Positions 41,962 through 49,448 of a stretch of DNA of 49,544 nucleotides are shown here, piece by piece (position 1 is the first letter of the stretch; each line of letters opens with the position of its first letter). This DNA is from Minisyncoccota bacterium (GTDB lineage Bacteria > Patescibacteriota > Minisyncoccia > Phycocordibacterales > Zambryskibacteraceae). The stretch spans positions 1 through 49,544 of the forward strand of contig JAGVCW010000027.1 in assembly GCA_020059045.1 (NCBI GenBank). Direction: 5' to 3'. The notes below the pieces were generated by a model. That model saw only the letters and a program-made list of their open reading frames with translations. It ran no database searches and was not told where the DNA came from. The position numbers were made by a program, and so were the translations under genes.

Positions 41962-42476
41962 GTATTCAATACTAAATCAACAAAAAAATCTTCCAAAAGG
42001 ACTCTTAATTTTATCGCCGCACCTTCTACGTCAGTTATTACGGGGTTAAAAGTATAAGAGTGTTGGGAGCTGTCCAGCAACAATTTATAGTCAATAATCT
42101 CCTTGTAGATCCTTTTATCTTTTAAATGAATTTGCACCTTTCCCAATAATTGCTTTGTGTCAAAATAATCATCATCTTGCTTTATTTCGTCCTCTTTGCC
42201 AATCTTTTGAAACTTGCGAACAATGCTTAAAGGCAATAAGCGTCTGAGCAATAACATCGAACTGAAAGGCTTATTGTTAGAAAATGAAAAATTAAATTCC
42301 TTGCATACTTCACCCACATCCTTAGGTAATGATTTAATAAGCGAATCAGGGAAAATAGTTCTTTCATTAGGGGTTTGCAAGTCAGTATTGGCTTCTCCAA
42401 ACAAACTCAAATACTCCCCGTATAACTGATCGAAGCGTGGTTGCAATATTTCGATTCTAAATAGTCTGTTACTCAT
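41958..42476 (-). CDS. Unknown protein, 172 residues, in tRNA-flanked cassette
   Basis: 172 residues, soluble, helical, no Cys motif. Segments DQLYGEYLSLFGEANTDLQT, SSMLLLRRLLPLSIVRKFQK and EGAAIKLRVLLEDFFVDLVL stand out. I recognise no family. It overlaps the gene before it by 8 bases and the gene after it by 4, so all three are co-translated. The codons are more A/T-rich than in the surface-protein operons. Confidence 0.6.
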   Translation of the reverse strand: MSNRLFRIEILQPRFDQLYGEYLSLFGEANTDLQTPNERTIFPDSLIKSLPKDVGEVCKEFNFSFSNNKPFSSMLLLRRLLPLSIVRKFQKIGKEDEIKQDDDYFDTKQLLGKVQIHLKDKRIYKEIIDYKLLLDSSQHSYTFNPVITDVEGAAIKLRVLLEDFFVDLVLNT

Positions 42477-42687
42477 ATTCCCATCCTTGTGTCACAATTC
42501 TAATTGCTCCTAATTCTTCTAATTTTTCCAAAGCTTTAGCTTCATTAGCGGGGCTTAAACCTGGTCCAAAAAAATCAAAATTCACCCAATGCTGAATAGG
42601 GTCTCCCGAGACAGTTCTGTAGGACTCCTCTTTTAATTTCTGCAGAACTTCCCACTGCTCCTTTTTTACTTTATTTTCTAAGTTCAC
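42469..42687 (-). CDS. Small probable winged-helix protein, 72 residues
   Basis: 72 residues. EQWEVLQKLKEESYRTVSGD and NEAKALEKLEELGAIRIVTQ followed by GWEYE look like a compact winged helix, the last part being the beta wing. It is the first gene of the three-gene unit and could be its regulator; this is inference. No family named. Confidence 0.55.
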   Translation of the reverse strand: MNLENKVKKEQWEVLQKLKEESYRTVSGDPIQHWVNFDFFGPGLSPANEAKALEKLEELGAIRIVTQGWEYE

Positions 42688-42783
42688 ATTACTAATTATA
42701 TCGCTAACCTAAATTTATCGCTCTATGCAAAATATAGGATGCGTAGCATAGACGCTCCTCGGGCGCGATAACTGCGCTCAAGA

Positions 42784-42857
42784 TGGCTGCCGGTCAGGGA
42801 CTCGAACCCCAATACCATGCTTCAGAGGCATGTGTCCTACCATTAGACGAACCGGCA
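42784..42857 (-). tRNA. tRNA-Gln (CUG anticodon), CCA encoded
   Basis: Minus-strand cloverleaf: acceptor TGCCGGT / ACCGGCA, D-arm GTCTAATGGTAGGAC, anticodon stem CATGC / GCATG around loop CTCTGAA (anticodon CTG), T stem GGGGT / T-loop TCGAGTC region, discriminator G and encoded CCA at 42784-42786. Confidence 0.9.
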
Positions 42858-43102
42858 ATGTGTTTTACATTACTTTGTATTTCCACATGAATAAATATTT
42901 TATCTGTACTTCGACCTGCTGGCCTCAGTATCTTCGTCGCCGTAGCTCCTCGATAATCAGTATTCAAGACTAAGATACGTGAAAAATGATTCTTTTTCAA
43001 ATTATTTTTTGAAAAAAGAATCTAAATTTCTTGCTTTACAAATTTCAATATAAATATATATTTACAAAAGAAGTCCAAGTTCTCTCTTCATCGAGGATGC
43101 CA
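42858..43102. other. Intergenic region with two inverted repeats
   Basis: Upstream of tRNA-Gln on the minus strand: GTATCTTCGTC (42928-42938) and GACTAAGATAC (42968-42978) form an 11-base inverted repeat with one mismatch. At 42988-43022 GATTCTTTTTCAAA and its near complement form a long A/T-rich hairpin. No gene is seen. Confidence 0.5.
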
Positions 43103-43417
43103 ATGCGGAACACCTCCTTAACCAAGGTTACTCTTTTACTTAAAATTGACAATTTAGACGCGCTGTCAATTGATAGAAATCTGAAGCGGGAAAATATTCC
43201 AGGCGGATGGAGAGTTCATGGCGATGATGGCGAACAGCTAGGAGAGGGAAATGCCATGTATCAAGCGGCACTCTCATTTTTCGCTAGAAACTATGGTTCT
43301 AAAACAGCTACGCCACAAGAACACTGTAATGCAGTAGTAGAGACACTTATCGGCAGAGCATCTGCAGATCAGCTGAGTAGAGCGGTATCGGCTATGATTG
43401 CTGAACTACAGTCCTAG
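43103..43417 (+). CDS. Unknown 104-residue protein
   Basis: I choose ATG 43103, six bases after GAGG; ATG 43097 and longer versions lack a spaced ribosome site. MRNTSLTKVTLLLKIDNLDA, GGWRVHGDDGEQLGEGNAMY and a helical C-terminus SADQLSRAVSAMIAELQS are visible. No signal, membrane segment or metal motif. I recognise no family. It has its own terminator. Confidence 0.6.
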   Translation: MRNTSLTKVTLLLKIDNLDALSIDRNLKRENIPGGWRVHGDDGEQLGEGNAMYQAALSFFARNYGSKTATPQEHCNAVVETLIGRASADQLSRAVSAMIAELQS

Positions 43418-43430
43418 AAGTGAATTTTTA

Positions 43431-43457
43431 AGTATCGATTGAGGTCGATGCTTTTTT
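43431..43457 (+). terminator. Terminator of the 104-residue gene
   Basis: GTATCGA-TTGAGG-TCGATGC followed by six T. Confidence 0.85.
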
Positions 43458-43524
43458 ATATAAAACTATATCCTAAATAAATTGCTTAAGTTGATGTTAC
43501 AGATGACTTTCAGTAAATCGCAAT

Positions 43525-43549
43525 AAAAAAAGCGGCATGATGATGCCGC
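43525..43549 (-). terminator. Terminator of the 128-residue gene
   Basis: Minus strand GCGGCAT-CATC-ATGCCGC followed by seven T. Confidence 0.9.
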
Positions 43550-43556
43550 AGGCAAT

Positions 43557-43943
43557 CTAGTTTTTTGAGGTCCGAAGCAATTCCATGTACAAAGTTATAA
43601 TCTCACACCAGTCCCTGTCCAATAGTTTTTCATAAAGACCCGGCGTATCTTTTATGGTAGAGGCTATGCCTTCTACTAGAGTATCTTTCTGGCTAAAGGG
43701 TTCGGGCAGAGAAAGTTCAGCAATCTTTTTCTTGACTCTCAATGCAGCTGCAGCGAACTTTTTTCGATTTGCAGTTTCCATTAGTGCACGTGTATCACCC
43801 CATCTTTTCGATACTATTTGTATGTAATCTCCAGGTTTAGGTGACCAAGTGATACGAGCGTGGTTGCCGCAGATGTGGCAGAGTACCACAGTGGGATACT
43901 GAGGTGTTTTACGGGGCACGTTTCTCTCCTTTAAGTCTTCCAT
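43557..43943 (-). CDS. Unknown protein with single CxxC motif
   Basis: 128 residues. VVLCHICGNHARITW carries CHIC and a nearby His that could bind zinc; the rest is helical and basic (RKKFAAAALRVKKKIAELSL). No signal or membrane part. No family recognised. Single-gene unit with a strong terminator. Confidence 0.6.
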   Translation of the reverse strand: MEDLKERNVPRKTPQYPTVVLCHICGNHARITWSPKPGDYIQIVSKRWGDTRALMETANRKKFAAAALRVKKKIAELSLPEPFSQKDTLVEGIASTIKDTPGLYEKLLDRDWCEIITLYMELLRTSKN

Positions 43944-43985
43944 ATTTATACAAGACTCTTACTAAATGTCAAGACTTATATGAAA

Positions 43986-44016
43986 TAAAAAAGCGCGTTG
44001 TGGTGTTCCAACGCGC
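43986..44016 (-). terminator. Terminator of the 260-residue membrane gene
   Basis: Minus strand GCGCGTT / AACGCGC followed by six T. Confidence 0.9.
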
Positions 44017-44026
44017 AATCCAATGG

Positions 44027-44809
44027 TTACTTAATTTTCATGTCACTCATGAAAGCTTTCAATGCTTCGTCACTCCTACTCGTCATTTTAGTGAAAAATG
44101 TTTGAGTAAGAAGAATAGCAACAAGACCAACAATGATCACAATCAATCCCAGAAGAATATCTATCTCTCCTGCTCTCATTGCTTGGGCCACTCTACCAGA
44201 AGCAGTTGTGGTATCAAAAATACCTGGAGGAGTTGGATGTCTCGGCATGTTGCCGGTAACAAGTACTATACCCCAAGCTAGTGACAGTAGCCCCATGAGC
44301 GCAAAAGTCATAACAGCAAATTTACTCTTTAGGGGTAAACCATGCCATGGTAATTTTACGTACCGTATGTCCTTCCACCCCGAGAGTATTTTCTGTTTCT
44401 CCATGATTTCCGCATTGATCTCCTTTTGTATGATTTCCATAAGGAAGACATCAGAAGGGATACCATTCACAGGGTCACTCGCGTTCTCCCTAATCTTTTT
44501 TTCTAAATCGAGAAGATCCACAATTGGCCGCTTTTTTAAACGGGAATTGATTGGAAGGAAATATAGAATTAAGGTGAATAGTTGAATCAAGCTGCTTACC
44601 AAGAAAACCAGAAACACAAACAGTCCCCAGCTCTCTTCCTGAGTGTTCATGAAGAGCATGGAATACTTAACAATAAGCAGGCCGATCACGGGAGGAACAA
44701 AAATAGCGAGGACAGCGCTCGAGAAAACCTTTGCTGCTTTTTTGTTCAGAAACTGTGGAAAGTTTCTATTGTCCGCCGCAAACTCACGCCACTTTCTTAG
44801 TGGTTTCAT
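44027..44809 (-). CDS. Unknown four-helix membrane protein
   Basis: 260 residues. Helices at about 30-50, 63-85, 165-185 and 220-240; between the second and third is a charged cytoplasmic part (KKRPIVDLLDLEKKIRENAS, then a helical EIIQKEINAEIMEKQKILSG). No motif recognised. Single-gene unit on the minus strand. Confidence 0.65.
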   Translation of the reverse strand: MKPLRKWREFAADNRNFPQFLNKKAAKVFSSAVLAIFVPPVIGLLIVKYSMLFMNTQEESWGLFVFLVFLVSSLIQLFTLILYFLPINSRLKKRPIVDLLDLEKKIRENASDPVNGIPSDVFLMEIIQKEINAEIMEKQKILSGWKDIRYVKLPWHGLPLKSKFAVMTFALMGLLSLAWGIVLVTGNMPRHPTPPGIFDTTTASGRVAQAMRAGEIDILLGLIVIIVGLVAILLTQTFFTKMTSRSDEALKAFMSDMKIK

Positions 44810-44921
44810 AAATTCCCCTGGTTGATGTAAGGTACGAACTAATTAAGTAATAGCATAATTAGCAGGACATGTCAAAAGTGCATGTCGATGGAATAGGAGT
44901 AGAATGACTATATAAAAGTTA

Positions 44922-45046
44922 ATCCGTTAGAGATGGGTAGAGCTTAAAATAAGGTATAATTTAATAGAGATTCGTTCGTCGAAATAATCAATTACAAATA
45001 ATCTAATAGAAACAGGAGTCTAAGGACTCCTTATCTCTAACGGGAT
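44922..45046 (+). promoter_or_regulatory. Inverted-repeat leader of the 177-residue gene
   Basis: ATCCGTTAGAGAT (44922-44934) pairs with ATCTCTAACGGGAT (45033-45046, one bulged G); the second arm includes the start codon's AT. Between them AGGAGTC-TAAG-GACTCCT (45014-45031) is a perfect 7-bp hairpin. TATATA (44909-44914) would start the RNA at the first arm; a TATAAT (44955-44960) inside is an alternative promoter that would leave the first arm out. Confidence 0.5.
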
Positions 45047-45578
45047 GAAATCAAACACAATAGTTTACATACTAATAGCGCTAGTAGTTATAGGAGGCAT
45101 AGCTTATATGATGACGAAAGGGGACAATGGAGATGCTCGCATAGAAACAGAAGTTACAAGTAATGATATAGAAAATATGGTTGCAGATTCTAGAACTCAA
45201 ACTGCATCAATGAAGGAGCTTGTAGACAAGGGTGAGCCGGTGAAATGCACATTTACTCAAGTGACAAGCAATGCGGATTCAAATGGCACAGTATACATAG
45301 CAGACGGTAAGGTAAGAGGAGACTTTGAGACTACTTCTGCGGGGCAGAATTTCAATTCATATATGATTTCTGATGGGAGCGATATATATGTCTGGTCATC
45401 ACTTACAACGCAAGGATTTAAGATGCCGGTCAGCAATACACCTTCAGCCGGTGCAGAGTCACAGAACGGAGTGAGCTATGATCAGAAGCTAAATTATGAC
45501 TGTGATCCTTGGAATAAAGATGTTTCTGTATTTGTTCTACCTGCGAACATTTCATTTGGAGCTCTCCCAACTTACTAG
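45045..45578 (+). CDS. Membrane-anchored extracellular protein, unknown
   Basis: 177 residues. A helix at about 6-23 (IVYILIALVVIGGIAYMMTK) is followed by a helical spacer and a beta domain (about 60-177) with Cys68 and a late Cys in NYDCDPW that could pair: CTFTQVTSNADSNGTVYIAD, DIYVWSSLTTQGFKMP. The pattern recalls LolA-like lipid-binding sheets but is too weak to name. Exposed outside the membrane by the usual orientation rule. Confidence 0.65.
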   Translation: MKSNTIVYILIALVVIGGIAYMMTKGDNGDARIETEVTSNDIENMVADSRTQTASMKELVDKGEPVKCTFTQVTSNADSNGTVYIADGKVRGDFETTSAGQNFNSYMISDGSDIYVWSSLTTQGFKMPVSNTPSAGAESQNGVSYDQKLNYDCDPWNKDVSVFVLPANISFGALPTY

Positions 45579-45591
45579 TGCTTACCATGCA

Positions 45592-45633
45592 CAAAACTAT
45601 TCTCTTATTCTCGAGAATAAGAGAATAGTTTTG
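45592..45633. repeat. Perfect 42-bp palindrome
   Basis: CAAAACTATTCTCTTATTCTC is followed at once by its exact complement. It lies just after the stop at 45578 and before the next promoter, so it may end transcription in both directions (GTTTTG at both ends) even though a long T run is missing. Its centre matches the palindrome at 34235-34268. Confidence 0.9.
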
Positions 45634-45648
45634 TAGTAATAGAATTCA

Positions 45649-45676
45649 TTGAAAAAGCGTGCTTTAAGCGTATAAT
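45649..45676 (+). promoter_or_regulatory. Promoter of the bactofilin-like gene
   Basis: TTGAAA (45649-45654), 16 bases, TATAAT (45671-45676). The expected start is about 12 bases before the ATG at 45695, so the leader is very short. Confidence 0.7.
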
Positions 45677-45694
45677 CGAGCTATTAGACACAAT

Positions 45695-46828
45695 ATGAAA
45701 AAAATCTTTATATATAGTCTTATTTTAGCCATACTTTTGCCGGTAACCCTTTTTGCTGGCACGGTGCACTTTGATCGTGATTACTCTTTAAGAAAAGGAG
45801 AGGAAGTGGTAAATGATCTATACGTTGCAGGTAATAGCACAACAATAGCTGGTAATGTGCTCGGGGATTTACTCGCAACTGGACTCAACGTTTTTGTGGG
45901 AGGAAATACAATTTCAAACGACGCACTAATAATAGGTGGAACTGTGAATGTTGTGAGCGATATAGGAGAGGACCTTCGACTTGTTGCAGGCAAGGCACTT
46001 TTCAGTGGTACGGTGGGAGAAGACTTGGCAGTAGCGGCTCAAGAGATACAAACTATTTCACAGTCGAAAGTTTCAGGCAGCTTCATTGCAGCAGCAGGCA
46101 GAGTAGTGCTTGGAGGAGAAGTGGTGGGTGATGTAAAGATTGCTGCTGGAGAAGTGATCATCAATGACGTGATCGGCGGCAACGTATCTATTACAGCAGA
46201 CAAAGTGGTAATCGGGCCCGAGGCCAGGATTTCCGGCAACTTAAATTATGCATCTGGTCATGTGGCCGAGATAAGTGATGGTGCAGAGATACGCGGTGAG
46301 ACGGTGTACAAAGCTATCAATACTCGTCCAGGCAAGGAGAAGTTCCTTCCTACGCTTTGGGGAACATGGGTGCTCATACAATTTGTTGTTCTCATGATTG
46401 CCGCACTCGTTCTGCATGGAGTATTCCGTAACATTTCACACCGGTTTGTCGCTACTTCTATCAATTCTTTCTGGCGAAGTCTTCTTTATGGTTTTCTCTT
46501 TGCTGTCGCAGTACCGATTGCTTTAGTACTTGCATTTGCCACATTTGTGGGCATCCCGTTTGGGATACTGGGAGTGGCAATATATTCTATATTTCTCATC
46601 ATTGCATCCATATACGGTCCGATCGTTCTCGGAGCGCTCATATACAAAATAACTAAAAGGCAAAAAGAGATTACCGTAAGTTATAAAACTGTAGTGATAG
46701 GAGTTGTCGCAACTATTGTTCTCAATTTCATTCCATACATTGGAGATATTATTAAATACGCGTTCATTGTTGTTGCGCTCGGTGCAATATATAGAGTACT
46801 GTTCGATAAATTTGTGGAAGTTAGGTAA
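45695..46828 (+). CDS. Exported bactofilin-like beta-helix protein with membrane domain
   Basis: 377 residues. Signal peptide 1-21; then about 190 residues of short repeats (GNVLGDLLATGLNVFVGGNT, IGEDLRLVAGKALFSGTVGE, VVGDVKIAAGEVIINDVIGG) with the hydrophobic pattern of bactofilins, forming a right-handed beta-helix. The C-terminal part has about four membrane helices (from about 225: LWGTWVLIQFVVLMIAALVL). Bactofilins are normally cytoplasmic scaffolds; here the helix should lie outside the membrane. Genes of this plan are known in several phyla without proven function. A scaffold for cell envelope is inferred. Confidence 0.82.
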   Translation: MKKIFIYSLILAILLPVTLFAGTVHFDRDYSLRKGEEVVNDLYVAGNSTTIAGNVLGDLLATGLNVFVGGNTISNDALIIGGTVNVVSDIGEDLRLVAGKALFSGTVGEDLAVAAQEIQTISQSKVSGSFIAAAGRVVLGGEVVGDVKIAAGEVIINDVIGGNVSITADKVVIGPEARISGNLNYASGHVAEISDGAEIRGETVYKAINTRPGKEKFLPTLWGTWVLIQFVVLMIAALVLHGVFRNISHRFVATSINSFWRSLLYGFLFAVAVPIALVLAFATFVGIPFGILGVAIYSIFLIIASIYGPIVLGALIYKITKRQKEITVSYKTVVIGVVATIVLNFIPYIGDIIKYAFIVVALGAIYRVLFDKFVEVR

Positions 46829-46836
46829 GAGACCTT

Positions 46837-46845
46837 TGGTATAAT
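46837..46845 (+). promoter_or_regulatory. Extended -10 promoter with leaderless start
   Basis: TGGTATAAT ends six bases before ATG 46852, so the transcript should start at or beside the start codon. Confidence 0.55.
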
Positions 46846-46851
46846 AGCCAA

Positions 46852-47481
46852 ATGTCTAGGTCTCAAATCTTTGGAGTTGCCATACTTGTGTTTGTAGCTG
46901 TAGGATTTTTCTTTTTTAGAGCGAGTAACCCAGATATAAAAAACTATCCTTCAAAAGGTGGTGAGATCGTTGCTTTCGGTGATAGTCTTGTCGAGGGCGT
47001 AGGAGCAACTGAGGGCAATGATCTCTTCTCAATTCTTGCGCGAAAGCTTGGCACAAGAATACTTAACTATGGGCGAACGGGAGATACAACGGCACTTGCT
47101 CTTGCGAGACTTCCTCAAGTATTTAAGGATGTACCTCATCCAAAAATGGCAATAATAGTACTTGGTGGTAATGATTTTTTACAAAAAGTGCCATCAGCGG
47201 TAACTTTCAGTAATATATCGAAGATTATAGAGGAGTTTCAGTCGAGAGGGGCGGTGGTTGTAATACTCGGCGTTCGCGGAGGAATACTTAGAGATAACTT
47301 CGAGGTAGAATACGAAGCGTTGCGTGATAAATACAAGACAGGATATGTCTCTGACATTGTGGGGGACCTCGCTTTGTTTAAACGGGAATATATGTATGAT
47401 TCAATACACCCAAATGATCAAGGGTATGCCTTAATAGCGGAAAGAGTTCACCCAATAATTAATGAATTAATTAAAGAATAA
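46852..47481 (+). CDS. SGNH/GDSL-family esterase with N-terminal membrane anchor
   Basis: 209 residues. Membrane helix about 7-23; then an SGNH hydrolase: block I AFGDSLVEG with Ser45, Gly in the RTGDTTA segment, block III GGND (105-108), and block V YDSIHPND with Asp183 and His186. It cleaves esters or thioesters outside the membrane, in the group of TesA/arylesterase-like enzymes, possibly removing acyl groups from lipids or sugars. The Gmad2-domain gene follows after 2 bases. Confidence 0.9.
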   Translation: MSRSQIFGVAILVFVAVGFFFFRASNPDIKNYPSKGGEIVAFGDSLVEGVGATEGNDLFSILARKLGTRILNYGRTGDTTALALARLPQVFKDVPHPKMAIIVLGGNDFLQKVPSAVTFSNISKIIEEFQSRGAVVVILGVRGGILRDNFEVEYEALRDKYKTGYVSDIVGDLALFKREYMYDSIHPNDQGYALIAERVHPIINELIKE

Positions 47482-47483
47482 TA

Positions 47484-48005
47484 ATGAAGAAAATAATTGC
47501 AGTTATTGTTGTAATCATTCTAATTGTTTTAGGTGTCTACATGACAAAAAGTAAGTCGAAAGTGGTAGTGAAGAGTTTTGCCGACTGTGTGAAAGCAGGC
47601 TACCCAGTCATGGAATCGTATCCGCGTCAGTGTAGAGCATCGGACGGGGAAACTTATACTGAAGATATTGGTAATGCACTTGCTGTAGCTGACTTGATTG
47701 TACTTGAAACACCAAGACCAGGAGATAAGGTCACAAGCCCGGTAGTGCTTAAGGGTAGTGCACGTGGCGGGTGGTATTTCGAAGCCTCATTTCCAGCTTT
47801 TGTATATGATTCGAATGGCCAGGAACTTGGGGTTGGTGTAATGCAAGCCGGAGATGACTGGATGACAGAAGAGTTTGTCCCATTTGAATCACAAATTACT
47901 TTCAGTATGCCAACGACCGCAACGGGGACTCTAATTCTCCGAAAAGATAATCCATCTGGACTTCCCGAGCATGACAATGCACTTCTTGTTCCTATTGTGT
48001 TTTAG
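47484..48005 (+). CDS. Gmad2-domain membrane-anchored protein
   Basis: 173 residues. A helix at 3-19 and then FADCVKAGYPVMESYPRQCR, a short Cys-pair module common at the start of small envelope proteins, followed by a Gmad2 Ig-like domain (about 70-173): IVLETPRPGDKVTSPVVLKG, WYFEASFPAFVYDSNGQELG, QAGDDWMTEEFVPFESQITF. Gmad2 occurs in spore-germination and other surface proteins and has no known enzymatic role. Same transcript as the esterase. Confidence 0.8.
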   Translation: MKKIIAVIVVIILIVLGVYMTKSKSKVVVKSFADCVKAGYPVMESYPRQCRASDGETYTEDIGNALAVADLIVLETPRPGDKVTSPVVLKGSARGGWYFEASFPAFVYDSNGQELGVGVMQAGDDWMTEEFVPFESQITFSMPTTATGTLILRKDNPSGLPEHDNALLVPIVF

Positions 48006-48049
48006 AGGTAAGATAGTCCTATACAAATTTAGAAATTTAGTTAACCAAT

Positions 48050-48229
48050 ATGAGTCATTATGTATGTAAAGGAGATTGCAAAACAGTTTCCGATGATGCG
48101 GGGATCTGCCAAGCAGACTTCTGCAATAAGAAAGGTGAGGAGTTGAAGATATGCGGATGTGAAGATGGAGTACACAGCGAACATGCGACAGCAGAAAATG
48201 CTTCTGGAGGGGTTGAGACAGGCGCGTAA
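48050..48229 (+). CDS. Cys-rich 59-residue protein
   Basis: MSHYVCKGDCKTVSDDAGIC continues QADFCNKKGEELKICGCEDG and ends in an Ala/Glu/Gly tail before TAA. Six Cys (CxxxC, C, C, CxC) and two His suggest one or two small zinc or iron-sulphur sites. The frame is clean, in the direction of the preceding genes and 44 bases after the Gmad2 gene; a terminator follows. No strong ribosome site is seen. No family named. Small metal-binding peptides of this type are common and often missed because of length. Confidence 0.65.
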   Translation: MSHYVCKGDCKTVSDDAGICQADFCNKKGEELKICGCEDGVHSEHATAENASGGVETGA

Positions 48230-48257
48230 GAGAAACTACACATCTGACGTTCCTCAT

Positions 48258-48286
48258 AAAAGATACTAATTATTTAGTATCTTTTA
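48258..48286. terminator. Bidirectional terminator
   Basis: AAAGATACTAA ... TTAGTATCTTT forms an 11-bp stem with T-rich flanks on both strands. It serves the small Cys-rich gene and overlaps the stop codon of the MFS gene. Confidence 0.75.
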
Positions 48287-49448
48287 TTCGTAATATGGGG
48301 ATAATACCTACTGCTATAATGCACGCAAGAACAAGAAATGAAACTCTCAAGTCTAAAAAATTTGAGGAAATGAAAAATACTAGTGGTGCGACAATAAGTG
48401 AGAGTGGAATCATGGCTCTATATATACTTATTAAATTCGCATTCTTGCCACTCACTTGTCTAAAGAAGTAAGTATCTGCCGCGACTTCCACTATACTTGC
48501 GCCCACTCTAGTAAGGAATAGTACCACTGCCCATATAAGAGGGAGTGTAGTATCAAGTAGGGCAATAAAGGCAGTAGAGACAGCCATAATCATTAGGCCG
48601 ATAAATAGAAACTCTTTTTCTCCAAATTTTTTGTCTGCAAGTTCTCCTACGGGGAGCTCAAATATTACAAATGGTAGAAGCATAATGCTGAAAATCAAAC
48701 CAATACTTGACCATGGTATTCCCAATGTCTCATGTAGATAGATCGGGGTGTAGACAACCATCCATGAAAAGAAAAACTGTAGTAAGAAATTGACGAAGAC
48801 GATACGACGAACATCGGGCAGGCGTATCAGGTCAGCAACATCGTCACTAATATTTATATGTGATATGTGAGGTTCTTGAATATTCTTGAAATATTTTAAA
48901 GCGATGAAAAAAGCTGGTAATAGAAGAAGTGCCGCTACAATATACACGGTCGAGTAGTCGTTGTCATGAGCAAGAACTGAAAGCAGTGCTGGACCGATTA
49001 TCACACCAAGGTTTGCTATCGTAAGGTAGGCACCTCGCAAAACGCCAGTGTGGCCCTCCTTTTTTGTTAGAGTTTCAAGGAACACATCCATGCTATAGAA
49101 GATTGCGTAAACAGATACAAAGTAGACTAGGAACGCGCCTATCAAAAGGGCAGTGAAAGTCGCAAATGCAAGAGTAAGAAGCGCAATTATTTCAAGAAGA
49201 AATATGACTATTAGAAAGTCGAAGTTGCTCACTCTTCTCACAAGTCTTGGTGCAAATAAAAATGTGACGAAGCTTATAGCCGCAACGAAGGTGTACAAAA
49301 TGCTCAGCTCTCTTGATGATAAAAATGTTCGTAGAAACGAGGAATTAATATAGATAACAACAATGTAGTGAAGCGCAATAAAAAAGCTCGCGATAAAAAC
49401 AGGTATGACCTTGTGACTATGCTTGATTCTTGCAATTATTTCACTCAT
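48270..49448 (-). CDS. MFS transporter
   Basis: 392 residues, about twelve helices in two six-helix halves, with the cytoplasmic loop around YFKNIQEPHISHINISDDVA. After helix 2 the motif-A-like region is FLFAPRLVRRVS, and the matching loop of the second half is PVGELADKKFGEKEF, which is close to the family G(x)LADrxGrk. An exporter or drug/sugar carrier is possible; the substrate is unknown. The start ATG 49448 follows TTCTAACGGG, the same ten-base context seen before other leader-controlled genes. Confidence 0.85.
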   Translation of the reverse strand: MSEIIARIKHSHKVIPVFIASFFIALHYIVVIYINSSFLRTFLSSRELSILYTFVAAISFVTFLFAPRLVRRVSNFDFLIVIFLLEIIALLTLAFATFTALLIGAFLVYFVSVYAIFYSMDVFLETLTKKEGHTGVLRGAYLTIANLGVIIGPALLSVLAHDNDYSTVYIVAALLLLPAFFIALKYFKNIQEPHISHINISDDVADLIRLPDVRRIVFVNFLLQFFFSWMVVYTPIYLHETLGIPWSSIGLIFSIMLLPFVIFELPVGELADKKFGEKEFLFIGLMIMAVSTAFIALLDTTLPLIWAVVLFLTRVGASIVEVAADTYFFRQVSGKNANLISIYRAMIPLSLIVAPLVFFISSNFLDLRVSFLVLACIIAVGIIPILRIKDTK

